Shown piece after piece: positions 35,253 to 43,325 of a stretch of DNA of 46,992 nucleotides; position 1 is the stretch's first letter, and each line of letters opens with the position of its first letter. Under the pieces are notes generated by a model that searched no databases, had not been told where the DNA came from, and saw only the letters and a list, made by a program, of their open reading frames with translations. A program made the translations under genes and the position numbers. This DNA is from an uncultured Archangium sp. (lineage in GTDB: Bacteria; Myxococcota; Myxococcia; Myxococcales; Myxococcaceae), in assembly GCA_946479335.1 (NCBI GenBank), contig CAMLFP010000005.1:1-46992 (forward strand), read 5' to 3'.

Positions 35253-35425
35253 GACTTTCTCCTTCTGAGGGCGCAGCGACAGCAAAGACAACCTCTCTCG
35301 ACCGCTCCGCCACAAACCTGAACCTGCTGAACGCACTTGGCACAATCGCAGCGCGCAATTCAACTGGTTGTCTCCAGTGTCACCTGCGACGCTCACACAC
35401 CCACCGCTCCCCTCGCACCTGCGCC

Positions 35426-37231
35426 ATGACGCCGTCTTCCACGCCCTCCGCACGTCAGCAGTACCTCGAGCGCGTCGCGCGCTACGACGCCGAGCTCACC
35501 CAGCGCGATCGTCAGGGCGCGTGGCTCGCCAACTTCCGCACGCTCACCTTCCTCGCGTTCGTGGGTTTCGGGTTCTGGGGCGGCTGGTCGGCGCGCGGGG
35601 TGCTGTTCGCGCCGGCGATCGCGGCGCTGGCCGGCTACGTGGCGCTGGCCATCGTGCACGCCGGCGTGCTGCGGCGCGAGGAGTTCGCGCGCGTGAAGCG
35701 CTCGCTCAACCAGCGCGGGCTGAAGCGGCTCGACGGCGCGTGGCACGAGTTCGAGTCGCGCGGCGCGGTGCCCGAAGGCCACGTGTACGGAGACGATCTC
35801 AACATCGCCGGCCAGGGCAGCCTGTTTCAGCGCCTCGACGAGACCAGCACCGTCGCCGGCGCGCAGCGGCTGTTGGGGTGGCTGCTGGCTCCCGCGGCCC
35901 ACGCCGACGAGGTGCGCGCGCGGCAGATCGCCGTCCGTGAGCTGGGGCCGTTGATCGACTTCCGCCAGGAGCTGGTGACCGAGGCGCGCCTGGCGGGGAA
36001 GAAAGACAAGGCCGACCCGTCGCGCTTCCTCGCGTGGGCGGAGGCCAGCTCGGCGCTCGCCACCATCCGCTGGGCGTACCCGCTGGCGCACGTGCTGCCG
36101 ATCTTCACGTTGGGCGCGGCGGCGCTGGGCGCGGCGGAGGTGATCAACGCCCTGCCCTTCTACGTGGGCCTCGCGCTGCAGCTCGCGGTGGTGTTCCTCA
36201 CCCGCAAGCCGATCGCGAAGATGTGGGAGGCGCTGTCGCTGGGCGAGCGCGGCTTCGTGCGCTTCGAAGAGACCTTCCACGCCATCGACGCGCAGGCCTT
36301 CACCGCGCCGCGCCTCACGCAGCTGCGCGCCGGGCTGCAAGACGGCCCGCCGGTGTCGCAGAAGCTCAAGCGCTTCGCCCGGCTGATGGGCTTCGCGGAG
36401 CTCAAGCACTCCGGGCAGATGCACCCCATCATCAACGCGCTGACGCTGTGGGACCTGCTGGTGCTCTTCCGCATCGACGCGTGGCGTGAGGCGTACGGCC
36501 GTGGGGTGCGCGGCTGGTTCGAGGCGCTCTCCGAGCTGGAGGCCCTCTCGTCGTTCGCGACCTGGCACTTCGAGCGCCCGGCCGACGTGTTCCCCGAGGT
36601 CGACGACGGGCCGGTGCGGGTCGACGCGACGGGGCTGGGGCACCCGCTGCTGGAGGCGCCGGTGCGCAACGACGTCGCGCTGCGCGGCCCGGGTGAGGCG
36701 TGGATCATCACCGGCTCCAACATGAGCGGGAAGACCACGCTGATGCGCGCCACCGGCCTCAACACGGTGATGGCGCTGGCGGGGCTGCCGGTGTGCGCCG
36801 AGGCGATGAAGGTGAGCCGCGTACAGGTGCTGACGTCGATGCGGGTGAAGGACTCCCTGGAGCGTGGCGTGTCGTACTTCTACGCCGAGGTGCAGCGCGT
36901 GAAGACGGTGCTCGACACCGCGAAGGCCAACCCCGACCGGTGCCTGTTCTTCCTCGACGAGCTCTTCATGGGCACCAACGCGCGGGAGCGCCTGATCGCC
37001 AGCCGCAAGCTGCTCTTCTCGCTGCTCGATCTCGGCGCGGCGGGCGCGGTGACGACCCATGATCTCGCGCTCACCGAGCTGGTCACCGAGCGCCCCGGGA
37101 AGCTGCGCAACGTGCACTTCCGCGACGAGGTGAAGGGCGGCGACATGACCTTCGACTACCGGCTGCGCGAGGGTGTGGTGCAGACCACCAACGCGCTCGA
37201 GGTGCTGCGGCGCGCGGGGGTCGAGGTCTGA
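35426..37231 (+). CDS. Membrane-anchored MutS-like ATPase
   Basis: A 601-residue protein with four likely membrane segments in two hairpins (about 39-54, 58-82, 217-236, 241-259). After the first, 'DLNIAGQGSLFQRLDETSTV' (about 124-143) is the start of the MutS core (domain III), and the C-terminal MutS ATPase domain has Walker A GSNMSGKTT (430-438), Walker B FLDELFMGTN with D511-E512, and the His-loop 'VTTHDLALTEL'. The mismatch-recognition (Phe-x-Glu) and connector domains are missing, so it is not a mismatch repair enzyme in the usual sense. Similar membrane MutS-domain proteins exist in several phyla, with unknown role. The start has no clear ribosome site. It is divergent from the surface operon; the 173-bp gap between them shows no clear promoter. 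Confidence 0.9.
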   Translation: MTPSSTPSARQQYLERVARYDAELTQRDRQGAWLANFRTLTFLAFVGFGFWGGWSARGVLFAPAIAALAGYVALAIVHAGVLRREEFARVKRSLNQRGLKRLDGAWHEFESRGAVPEGHVYGDDLNIAGQGSLFQRLDETSTVAGAQRLLGWLLAPAAHADEVRARQIAVRELGPLIDFRQELVTEARLAGKKDKADPSRFLAWAEASSALATIRWAYPLAHVLPIFTLGAAALGAAEVINALPFYVGLALQLAVVFLTRKPIAKMWEALSLGERGFVRFEETFHAIDAQAFTAPRLTQLRAGLQDGPPVSQKLKRFARLMGFAELKHSGQMHPIINALTLWDLLVLFRIDAWREAYGRGVRGWFEALSELEALSSFATWHFERPADVFPEVDDGPVRVDATGLGHPLLEAPVRNDVALRGPGEAWIITGSNMSGKTTLMRATGLNTVMALAGLPVCAEAMKVSRVQVLTSMRVKDSLERGVSYFYAEVQRVKTVLDTAKANPDRCLFFLDELFMGTNARERLIASRKLLFSLLDLGAAGAVTTHDLALTELVTERPGKLRNVHFRDEVKGGDMTFDYRLREGVVQTTNALEVLRRAGVEV

Positions 37232-37314
37232 CCCACGCGCAAAGCCTGCGCGTGTGAACCACTCGCGGCGCGTTATGTCTCTTACGGGTCGTCTCGTTGA
37301 TCGGGGAGCCGCAC

Positions 37315-39000
37315 ATGAAGCCGCTGTCGATTCGTCTCGGAGATCTGCTCGTCGAAGCCGGCGCGCAGCGTGAAGACGTCGAGCGCGCAGCGGAGAACGG
37401 CGACGCGAAGGATCGACTGGGCGAGCGGCTGGTGCGCGCCGCGGCGATCGACGAGCACGCCCTGTACCGCGCGCTCTCCCGGCAGTCGGGCGTGCCGCTG
37501 GCCGATCTCGATCAGGTGCTCACGGAGGCCGACCCGACGTTGATCAAGCGCGTCTCCCGGCGCTTCCTCGACACGCGGCACGTGGTGCCGTGGAAGTGCG
37601 AGGGCGGCGTGGTCTCCGCGGTGAGCACGGAGCCCCACACCAGCGCCGACGAGCTCGCGTGGGCGCTGGGCGCGGAGCGCGTGGAGCTCTCGCTCGTGCC
37701 GCCGACCGACTTCCGGCGCCTGTTGGTGGCGCTCGACCTCGGCCAGGTCGGCGCGAAGAAAGACTCCGGTGAAGACGACGAGGATGTGAAACCAGGCCGC
37801 CTGCCTGACACCGAGCTCGTCGCGCTGTGGAACGCGATCGTCGCCGACGCCGTGGCCGATCGCGCGAGCGACATCCACCTCGAGCGCTACCCCGAGCGGG
37901 TGCGGGTGCGCTTCCGCGTCGACGGCGATCTGCACGACGTGACGCACTACACGCTGACGCCCGCGCAGCTGCGCGGGGTGATCAACGTGCTCAAGATCTC
38001 CGCGGAGCTCGACATCGCCGAGCGCCGGCGCCCGCAGGGAGGCCGCTACCACGTGCGCGTCGGCGACCAGGGCTTCGACCTGCGCGTGCAGACCCAGCCG
38101 TCACTGCACGGCGAGCACGCGGTGGTGCGCCTGCTGCCCCAGGAGCAGGCGCAGCTCGACCTCGACGGCCTCGGCTACGCGGCGCCGGTGTTGAGCGCGT
38201 ACCGCCGCCTCCTCGACAGCCCGTCGGGCCTGGTGCTGGTCGTCGGCCCGACCGGCTCAGGCAAGTCGACGACGCTGACCGCAGGCCTGCAGGTGCTCGC
38301 CGCCGACCCCACGCGCAAGGTGATCACCGTCGAAGACCCCATCGAGGTGGCGCTCCCGGGCATTCAACAGACGCGCGCGCGGCCCGACCTCGGGTTCGGC
38401 TTCGCCGACGCGATGCGCGCCTTCGTGCGCGAAGACCCCGACGTGATCCTGGTCGGCGAGATCCGCGACCACGAGACGGCGCTCGAGGCGATCCGCGCGT
38501 CGCAGACCGGGCACCTCGTGTTGAGCACCCTGCACTGCAACGACAGCGTCGACGCCGCCCAGCGGCTCCTCGATCTCGGCGTGCACGAGAACTCGGTGGC
38601 CAGCGAGCTGCTCGCGGTCTTCGCCCAGCGGCTCGCCCGCCGCGTGTGCCCGCGCTGCCGGGTCCCGCACACCCCTGACGCGGCGCTGCTGCGCGAGGTC
38701 TTCCCCTCCGGCGTGCCGGCCGACTTCCGTGCGTTCATCGGCAAGGGCTGCGCTGAATGCCGCGCGCGGGGCACACGGGGCCGCGTGGCGATCGGCGAGT
38801 ACCTGGAGGTGGGGCCGACGCTGCGCCTGGCGATCGCCGCGCGGCGGCCGGCTGACGAGCTGCGCGCGGAGGCGCTGCGCACCGGGCTCATCACGCTCCG
38901 CACGCACGCGCTCGCGCTGGTCTCGCAGGGCGTCATCGCCTTCGAGGAGCTGCGCGGCATTCTCAGTTGGGAGCAGTTGTCTGGCGTACACGCGAGGTGA
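37315..39000 (+). CDS. Type II secretion / type IV pilus assembly ATPase (GspE/PilB family), orphan
   Basis: A 561-residue ATPase. The ATG at 37315 has a GGGGAG ribosome site six bases upstream, preferred over TTG 37297. The N-terminal MshEN-like domain (about 5-140) is followed by the 'RASDIHLERYPERVRVRFRV' region (the Asp box start), Walker A GPTGSGKST (311-319), Asp box 'VITVEDPIEVALPGIQQT', Walker B 'DVILVGEIRDHETALEAI', His box 'TGHLVLSTLHCNDSVDA' and a zinc-binding set CPRC ... CAEC (about 436-490). All catalytic elements are intact. It normally drives pilin/pseudopilin polymerisation from the inner-membrane face, but no GspF/PilC, pilin or secretin gene is near, so it probably serves a system encoded elsewhere. 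The next gene is coupled. Confidence 0.95.
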   Translation: MKPLSIRLGDLLVEAGAQREDVERAAENGDAKDRLGERLVRAAAIDEHALYRALSRQSGVPLADLDQVLTEADPTLIKRVSRRFLDTRHVVPWKCEGGVVSAVSTEPHTSADELAWALGAERVELSLVPPTDFRRLLVALDLGQVGAKKDSGEDDEDVKPGRLPDTELVALWNAIVADAVADRASDIHLERYPERVRVRFRVDGDLHDVTHYTLTPAQLRGVINVLKISAELDIAERRRPQGGRYHVRVGDQGFDLRVQTQPSLHGEHAVVRLLPQEQAQLDLDGLGYAAPVLSAYRRLLDSPSGLVLVVGPTGSGKSTTLTAGLQVLAADPTRKVITVEDPIEVALPGIQQTRARPDLGFGFADAMRAFVREDPDVILVGEIRDHETALEAIRASQTGHLVLSTLHCNDSVDAAQRLLDLGVHENSVASELLAVFAQRLARRVCPRCRVPHTPDAALLREVFPSGVPADFRAFIGKGCAECRARGTRGRVAIGEYLEVGPTLRLAIAARRPADELRAEALRTGLITLRTHALALVSQGVIAFEELRGILSWEQLSGVHAR

Positions 39001-39003
39001 ACC

Positions 39004-40083
39004 ATGGTGTTGGAGCTGATGACGATGATGGCGCTGGGCGGCGCGCCGGCGCAGCCGGTGGCGACGAAGACGGCGATGCACGAGGCGTTCGACGCGCTGA
39101 CGATGCTGGTGTGGCTGACGTCTCCGCGCGCCTCGACGGTCGACCAGAAGGAGGCGATCGCCGCGCAGCTGCAGAAGCTCGACGCGGTGCCGCACGCGTT
39201 CGACGGGCCGAAGCTGAAGCAGGAGCCGGGGATCGCCGCGGTGGCCTCGCTCTTCAAGGGCTACGTGGGCACCACCCGTGCGCGCTTCGAGGCCGGAGAG
39301 GTCGACACCGTCGGCTTCCGCGTGCGCACCATGGCGGAGCTGTGCTTCGCCTGTCACACCCGCGAGCAGGTGCCCGCTGACTTCCCCGACATCGAGCGGC
39401 GGTTCGAGAGCCTCTCGCTGACGCCCATGGAGCGCGCGCAGGCGCTGGCGGCCACGCGGCAGTTCGATCGCGCCATCGAGCTCTACCGCGGCGTCATCGA
39501 CGACCCCGCCGCGCCGTGGAGCGACGTCTCGCGCGCGATGGACGATCTGCTCATCGTGCTGGTCCGCGCGAAGGGTGACGCGGCGGTGCTCCAGACGGTG
39601 CTGACCTCGGTCTCGGGGAGGAAGGATCTCCCCGCCTCCGAGAAGGCGACCGTCGAGGCGTGGCTCGCGGAGGTGAAGACGTGGCAGGCCGACACGTTCA
39701 ACGCGAAGACCGCGTCCGCCGACGCGCTGATCGCGAAGGCCGAAGCGCTGGTGAAGCAGGGGGGCGACGTGTCGATGCTGCGCGCCTCGGCGCTGCTCTC
39801 GCGCGCGTTGAGCCTCAAGCCCACCCACCCGAAGCGCGGCCGCGCGCTGTACCTGCTGGGCGTCAGCGCGAAGCACGTGCGCTCCACCCTGCTGTGGGAT
39901 CTCGACCTGCTCTACTTCGAGGCGTGCGTCCGCGAGAACGCGAAGAAGCCGATCGCGAAGGAGTGCTTCGCCGCGTTCAACGAGCAGCTCGTGGAGGGCT
40001 TCAGCGGCTCGGGGGGCACGCGGATCCCCCCCGATGAGCAGGCGCGGTTGGAGCAGCTCAAGGCGCTCGCCGGCGTGAAGTGA
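39004..40083 (+). CDS. Single CxxCH-heme protein with helical repeats
   Basis: A 359-residue protein starting three bases after the GspE stop, with GAGGTG as ribosome site. It opens 'MVLELMTMMALGGAPAQPVA', a weak signal peptide lacking basic residues, so export is uncertain. One heme-attachment motif, CFACH (114-118), follows a four-helix-like region (about 20-110). Such placement, late in a helix bundle, resembles cytochrome c'-type proteins. From about 140 onward TPR-like helices ('ALAATRQFDRAIELYRGVID', 'LLSRALSLKPTHPKRG') extend to the end. If exported, it would carry one covalent heme and bind a partner through its repeats. Its link to the ATPase gene is only by position. Confidence 0.82.
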   Translation: MVLELMTMMALGGAPAQPVATKTAMHEAFDALTMLVWLTSPRASTVDQKEAIAAQLQKLDAVPHAFDGPKLKQEPGIAAVASLFKGYVGTTRARFEAGEVDTVGFRVRTMAELCFACHTREQVPADFPDIERRFESLSLTPMERAQALAATRQFDRAIELYRGVIDDPAAPWSDVSRAMDDLLIVLVRAKGDAAVLQTVLTSVSGRKDLPASEKATVEAWLAEVKTWQADTFNAKTASADALIAKAEALVKQGGDVSMLRASALLSRALSLKPTHPKRGRALYLLGVSAKHVRSTLLWDLDLLYFEACVRENAKKPIAKECFAAFNEQLVEGFSGSGGTRIPPDEQARLEQLKALAGVK

Positions 40084-41418
40084 TCACGGCGGGAGCGTCT
40101 TGCCCTCAGCGGGCGCGGGCAGCCGCGGCTCGATGCGCACCGTCACCACGCGCGGCCCCTCGGCGGTGACGGTCACCACGCGGTACTCGTCCATCATCCA
40201 CACGTCGCCGGGCACCGGCACGCGGCCCAGCTTGGCCATCAAGAAGCCGGCGATGGTGGTGACCTGCGACTTGTCGACGTCGAACTCCACCTCGAGGGTG
40301 TGCTCGATGTCGTCGAGCTGCGCGGTGCCGGGGAGCTCCAGCTTGCCGCCGGGCAGGCGCTTGACGGGCTCCACCTTGCGGCCGAGCTCGGCGACCTTGC
40401 CGACGATCTCCGCGACCACGTCGGCCAGCGTGACGAGGCCCGAGGTGCCGCCGTGCTCATCGACCACCACCGCGATCTGCTTGTTCCGGCGCTTGAACTC
40501 GTTGAGGAGCTGCTCGAGCGTGATGTTCTCCGGCACGAAGAGCACCGGGCGCTGCACCTGCGCCAGCGACTTCAGCTCGTGCCGGCTGTGCAGATAGAAG
40601 AGGTCCTTCACGTTGATGAGGCCCTCGATGCGATCGAGCGAGCCCCGCGTCACCGGCAGCCACGTGTGCCCGGCGGCCCACGCCGTCTCCAGGTTCTCGT
40701 CGAGGGTGAGCTCGAGATCCAACGACTTCATCTGCGAGCGCGGCACCAGCACCTGGCGCGCGGTCTTCTCCATCATGCCCAGCGCGCGCTCGAGCAGCTC
40801 GGCGTGCTGCTTGGCGAGGCTGCCGGCCTCCGCGGAGGTGGTGAAGACCATGCGCAGCTCGTCTTGTGAGAGCGCCTCGCTGTGCTCTTCTGACTTCGTG
40901 TCGCCGAGCCCGAGCAGCTTGAGCACCGCCTTCGTGCCCCCGTTGAGCAGCGAGATGATGGGCCACGCGAAGAAATAGAAGGCGCGCATCGGCCAGGCGA
41001 GCGCCAGCGCGGTGCGCTGCGACTGGGCGATGGCCAGCGTCTTGGGCACCTGCTCGCCGACCACGATGTGCAGGAAGGTGATCAGCGCGAAGGAGATCAC
41101 CACGCCGACGGTCCTGGCGATCGCCTCGCTGCCGTTGGGCGCCAGCTTCTGCACCAGCGGCTCCACGAGGTGCGAGAACGCGGGCTCACCGATCCACCCC
41201 AGGGCCAGCGACGCGAGCGTGATGCCCACCTGCGACGCCGACAGCCACACGTCGAGGTTGCGGCGCATGGTGAGCGCCAGCGCCGCGCCGGGGCGCCCTT
41301 CGTCGGCGAGCGCCTCCAGCTGCGTGGGGCGCACCTTCACCAGCGCGAACTCGACCGCGACGAAGAAGGCGTTGGCGAAGACGAGCGCCATCGCGCCCGC
41401 GAGAGCCCAGAGATCCAT
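40084..41418 (-). CDS. CNNM/CorC-family membrane protein with CBS pair (HlyC/TlyC-like)
   Basis: A 444-residue protein. The CNNM (DUF21) transmembrane domain spans about 1-190, with segments at about 4-24, 60-80, 100-120 and 140-160 and the conserved 'VVGEQVPKTLAIAQ'. It is followed by two CBS domains (about 215-330; 'VLVPRSQMKSLDLELTLDEN', 'QIAVVVDEHGGTSGLVTLAD') and a C-terminal CorC/HlyC (transporter-associated) domain ending about 430. These proteins are inner-membrane divalent-cation (often Mg2+) export or regulation factors; the old haemolysin name is historical. The stop codon is back to back with the convergent CxxCH gene; the TPR gene is upstream on the same strand, two bases away. 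Confidence 0.94.
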   Translation of the reverse strand: MDLWALAGAMALVFANAFFVAVEFALVKVRPTQLEALADEGRPGAALALTMRRNLDVWLSASQVGITLASLALGWIGEPAFSHLVEPLVQKLAPNGSEAIARTVGVVISFALITFLHIVVGEQVPKTLAIAQSQRTALALAWPMRAFYFFAWPIISLLNGGTKAVLKLLGLGDTKSEEHSEALSQDELRMVFTTSAEAGSLAKQHAELLERALGMMEKTARQVLVPRSQMKSLDLELTLDENLETAWAAGHTWLPVTRGSLDRIEGLINVKDLFYLHSRHELKSLAQVQRPVLFVPENITLEQLLNEFKRRNKQIAVVVDEHGGTSGLVTLADVVAEIVGKVAELGRKVEPVKRLPGGKLELPGTAQLDDIEHTLEVEFDVDKSQVTTIAGFLMAKLGRVPVPGDVWMMDEYRVVTVTAEGPRVVTVRIEPRLPAPAEGKTLPP

Positions 41419-41420
41419 CG

Positions 41421-42236
41421 TCAGCGCAGCGCCTCGAAGTCGGCGTCGCCCTCGAGCGATCGGAACATGGGGTCAGCGCGCAGCCAGGCCGAGACCTTCG
41501 CGGCGTCGATCGCCAACGCCTGCTGCAGGTGCGCGAGCGCCTCGGGCTTCTTGCGCCAGAGCGCGTAGAGGGCGCTCAAGTTGTAGAGCACCAGCAGGTC
41601 ATCGGCCTTCAGCGCGCGCGCCGCCTCGTAGGCGCGCTCGGCCTCGGCGTAGAAGCCCTTCTGCGCGTAGCAGATGCCGAGATCGAGCCACGCTTCGTAG
41701 TTCTCGGGGTCGAGGCGCGTGACCTCCTTCAACTGCACGATGGCCTGGCGGTAGTCCGACTCCTCCATCTGGAGGTTGGCGAGCTCGTGGCGCGGCAGCG
41801 CGTCGGTGGGGTCCTGCTCGACGGCGATCTTCAGCTCCGCCATCGCCTCCGGGAGCTTGCCGAGATCGGCGTAGGCCAACCCGAGGTTGAGGTGCGCGTC
41901 GGGGTAGTCGCCTTCGAGTTCGAGGGTGTGCTGGTACTCGGCGACGGCGAAGTCGAGGCCGTGCGCGGCGAGGAAGCTGGCGAGGTTGTAGTGCCCGCTG
42001 GGGTTCTCGGGGTCGAGCGCCAGCGCCTTCAGGTGCGCGTCGAGCGCGTCGCGGTAGAGCTGCTTCTCCGCGTAGACGGTCGCGAGGTTGTCCCACGCGT
42101 GCGCGGAGTTCGGGTCGAGCTCGATGGCCTTCTTGAACTCCTTGACGGCCTCGTCGAGCCAGCCGCGATCAGCGAGCTCGATGCCTCGCGCGTTGTGCTC
42201 GTCGGACGAGGTGATGGAGTCCTTTTCGCGCGGCAT
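41421..42236 (-). CDS. Tetratricopeptide repeat protein
   Basis: A 271-residue protein made of about six TPR units: 'ARGIELADRGWLDEAVKEFK', 'YAEKQLYRDALDAHLKALAL', 'DFAVAEYQHTLELEGDYPDA', 'GKLPEAMAELKIAVEQDPTD' and so on, each near 34 residues. The last 30 residues ('VSAWLRADPMFRSLEGDADF') resemble the capping segment of TPR regulators. No signal peptide or enzymatic domain is present, so it is a cytoplasmic protein-interaction scaffold of unknown partner. It is two bases upstream of the CNNM gene and probably co-transcribed. It diverges from the CapA-like gene with a 45-base gap. Confidence 0.92.
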   Translation of the reverse strand: MPREKDSITSSDEHNARGIELADRGWLDEAVKEFKKAIELDPNSAHAWDNLATVYAEKQLYRDALDAHLKALALDPENPSGHYNLASFLAAHGLDFAVAEYQHTLELEGDYPDAHLNLGLAYADLGKLPEAMAELKIAVEQDPTDALPRHELANLQMEESDYRQAIVQLKEVTRLDPENYEAWLDLGICYAQKGFYAEAERAYEAARALKADDLLVLYNLSALYALWRKKPEALAHLQQALAIDAAKVSAWLRADPMFRSLEGDADFEALR

Positions 42237-42281
42237 GGTCGGGTGGCCTTAACAAAGAAGGCGGCGCCGCGCGCACAAACC

Positions 42282-43325
42282 ATGTGGTTGAGTGGCCGGG
42301 TGATGATCGCGCTCGTCGCTTCGCTGGTTTTCTCGATGCCGCCCCCGCCCGAAGTCACGGTGCTGGTCTCCGGCGACGTCACGCTCGGCTACCACTACGA
42401 GGAGTACGTCACCGAGAAGGGCAAGGACGTGGGCTGGGGCTTCGAGAAGGTCGGCGCGCTGACGAAGAAGGCCGATCTCTTCGTGGTGAACCTCGAGTGC
42501 CCGTTCACCGATCGCGGCGAGAAGATCCCCAAGAACTTCAACTTCCGCGCGAAGCCAGAACTGGTGAGCGCGTTGATCGCCGGCGGCGTCGACGTGGCCT
42601 CGTTGGCGAACAACCACATGCTCGACTACGGGCCCGAAGGGCTGTTCGACACCCTCAACGCGTTGGACACGAACAAGATCGTCCACTTCGGCGCGGGGCG
42701 GACGCTGAGCGAGGCGCGCGCGCCGGGCATCGTCGCGGTGAACGGCGTGAAGTTCGCGTTCCTCGGGTACTTCTTCCTGGGCGATCGCAACATCGAGCCC
42801 GCGCAGGTGATCGCCACTGCTGATCAGCCCGGCGTCGCGGGTCATTTCTCGAGCCTCGACGAGATGAAGAAGATGGTCGAAGCCGATATCCGCGCGGCGA
42901 AGCAGCAGGCCGATCACGTCATCCCCTTCTTCCACTGGGGCCGCGAAGGCAAAGGCACTTCGGAGCCGTACCAGGTGGAGCTCGCGCACTTCGCGATCGA
43001 CGCCGGCGCCTCAGCGGTGCTCGGGAGCCACCCGCACGTGCTGCAGGGCATCGAGGTCTACAAGGGCGCGCCCATCGCGTACTCGCTGGGCAACTTCGTG
43101 TTCGGCGGCAACTGGAACCCGGTCGACAAGAAGACCGCGCTGCTGTCGTTCACCGCGAGCAAGTCGGCGCTCTCGAACGTGAAGGTGATCCCCGCGTACA
43201 GCGACGCGTACCCGGAGGTGCCGGTGCAGCCGTACCTCGCGCAAGGTGAGAAGGCCGACGCGGTGCTTTCACATTTGAAAGCGCTCTCGAAGGACTTCGC
43301 CGCCACGATCCCCCAGCTCAAGTAG
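42282..43325 (+). CDS. CapA-family (poly-gamma-glutamate-type) metallophosphatase-like exported protein
   Basis: A 347-residue protein. The N-terminus 'MWLSGRVMIALVASLVFSM' is a signal peptide or anchor (the start could also be GTG 42300 or ATG 42303). The metal-binding motifs of the calcineurin-like CapA family are present: 'VSGDVTLGYHY', 'VVNLECPFTDRG', 'VASLANNHMLDYGPEGL', 'GSHPHVLQGIEVYKG' and 'IAYSLGNFVFGG'. CapA proteins act in capsule poly-glutamate synthesis or, more broadly, as envelope phosphatases; no pgs genes are near, so the substrate is open. It probably works in the periplasm or on the surface. Its last eight bases overlap the convergent radical SAM gene. Confidence 0.92.
   Translation: MWLSGRVMIALVASLVFSMPPPPEVTVLVSGDVTLGYHYEEYVTEKGKDVGWGFEKVGALTKKADLFVVNLECPFTDRGEKIPKNFNFRAKPELVSALIAGGVDVASLANNHMLDYGPEGLFDTLNALDTNKIVHFGAGRTLSEARAPGIVAVNGVKFAFLGYFFLGDRNIEPAQVIATADQPGVAGHFSSLDEMKKMVEADIRAAKQQADHVIPFFHWGREGKGTSEPYQVELAHFAIDAGASAVLGSHPHVLQGIEVYKGAPIAYSLGNFVFGGNWNPVDKKTALLSFTASKSALSNVKVIPAYSDAYPEVPVQPYLAQGEKADAVLSHLKALSKDFAATIPQLK

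Noticed and set aside
42276..42293. Palindrome AACCA-TG-TGGTT at the CapA-like start codon
   Set aside because: Short 5-bp arms overlapping the start codon in a 45-base gap; likely chance.
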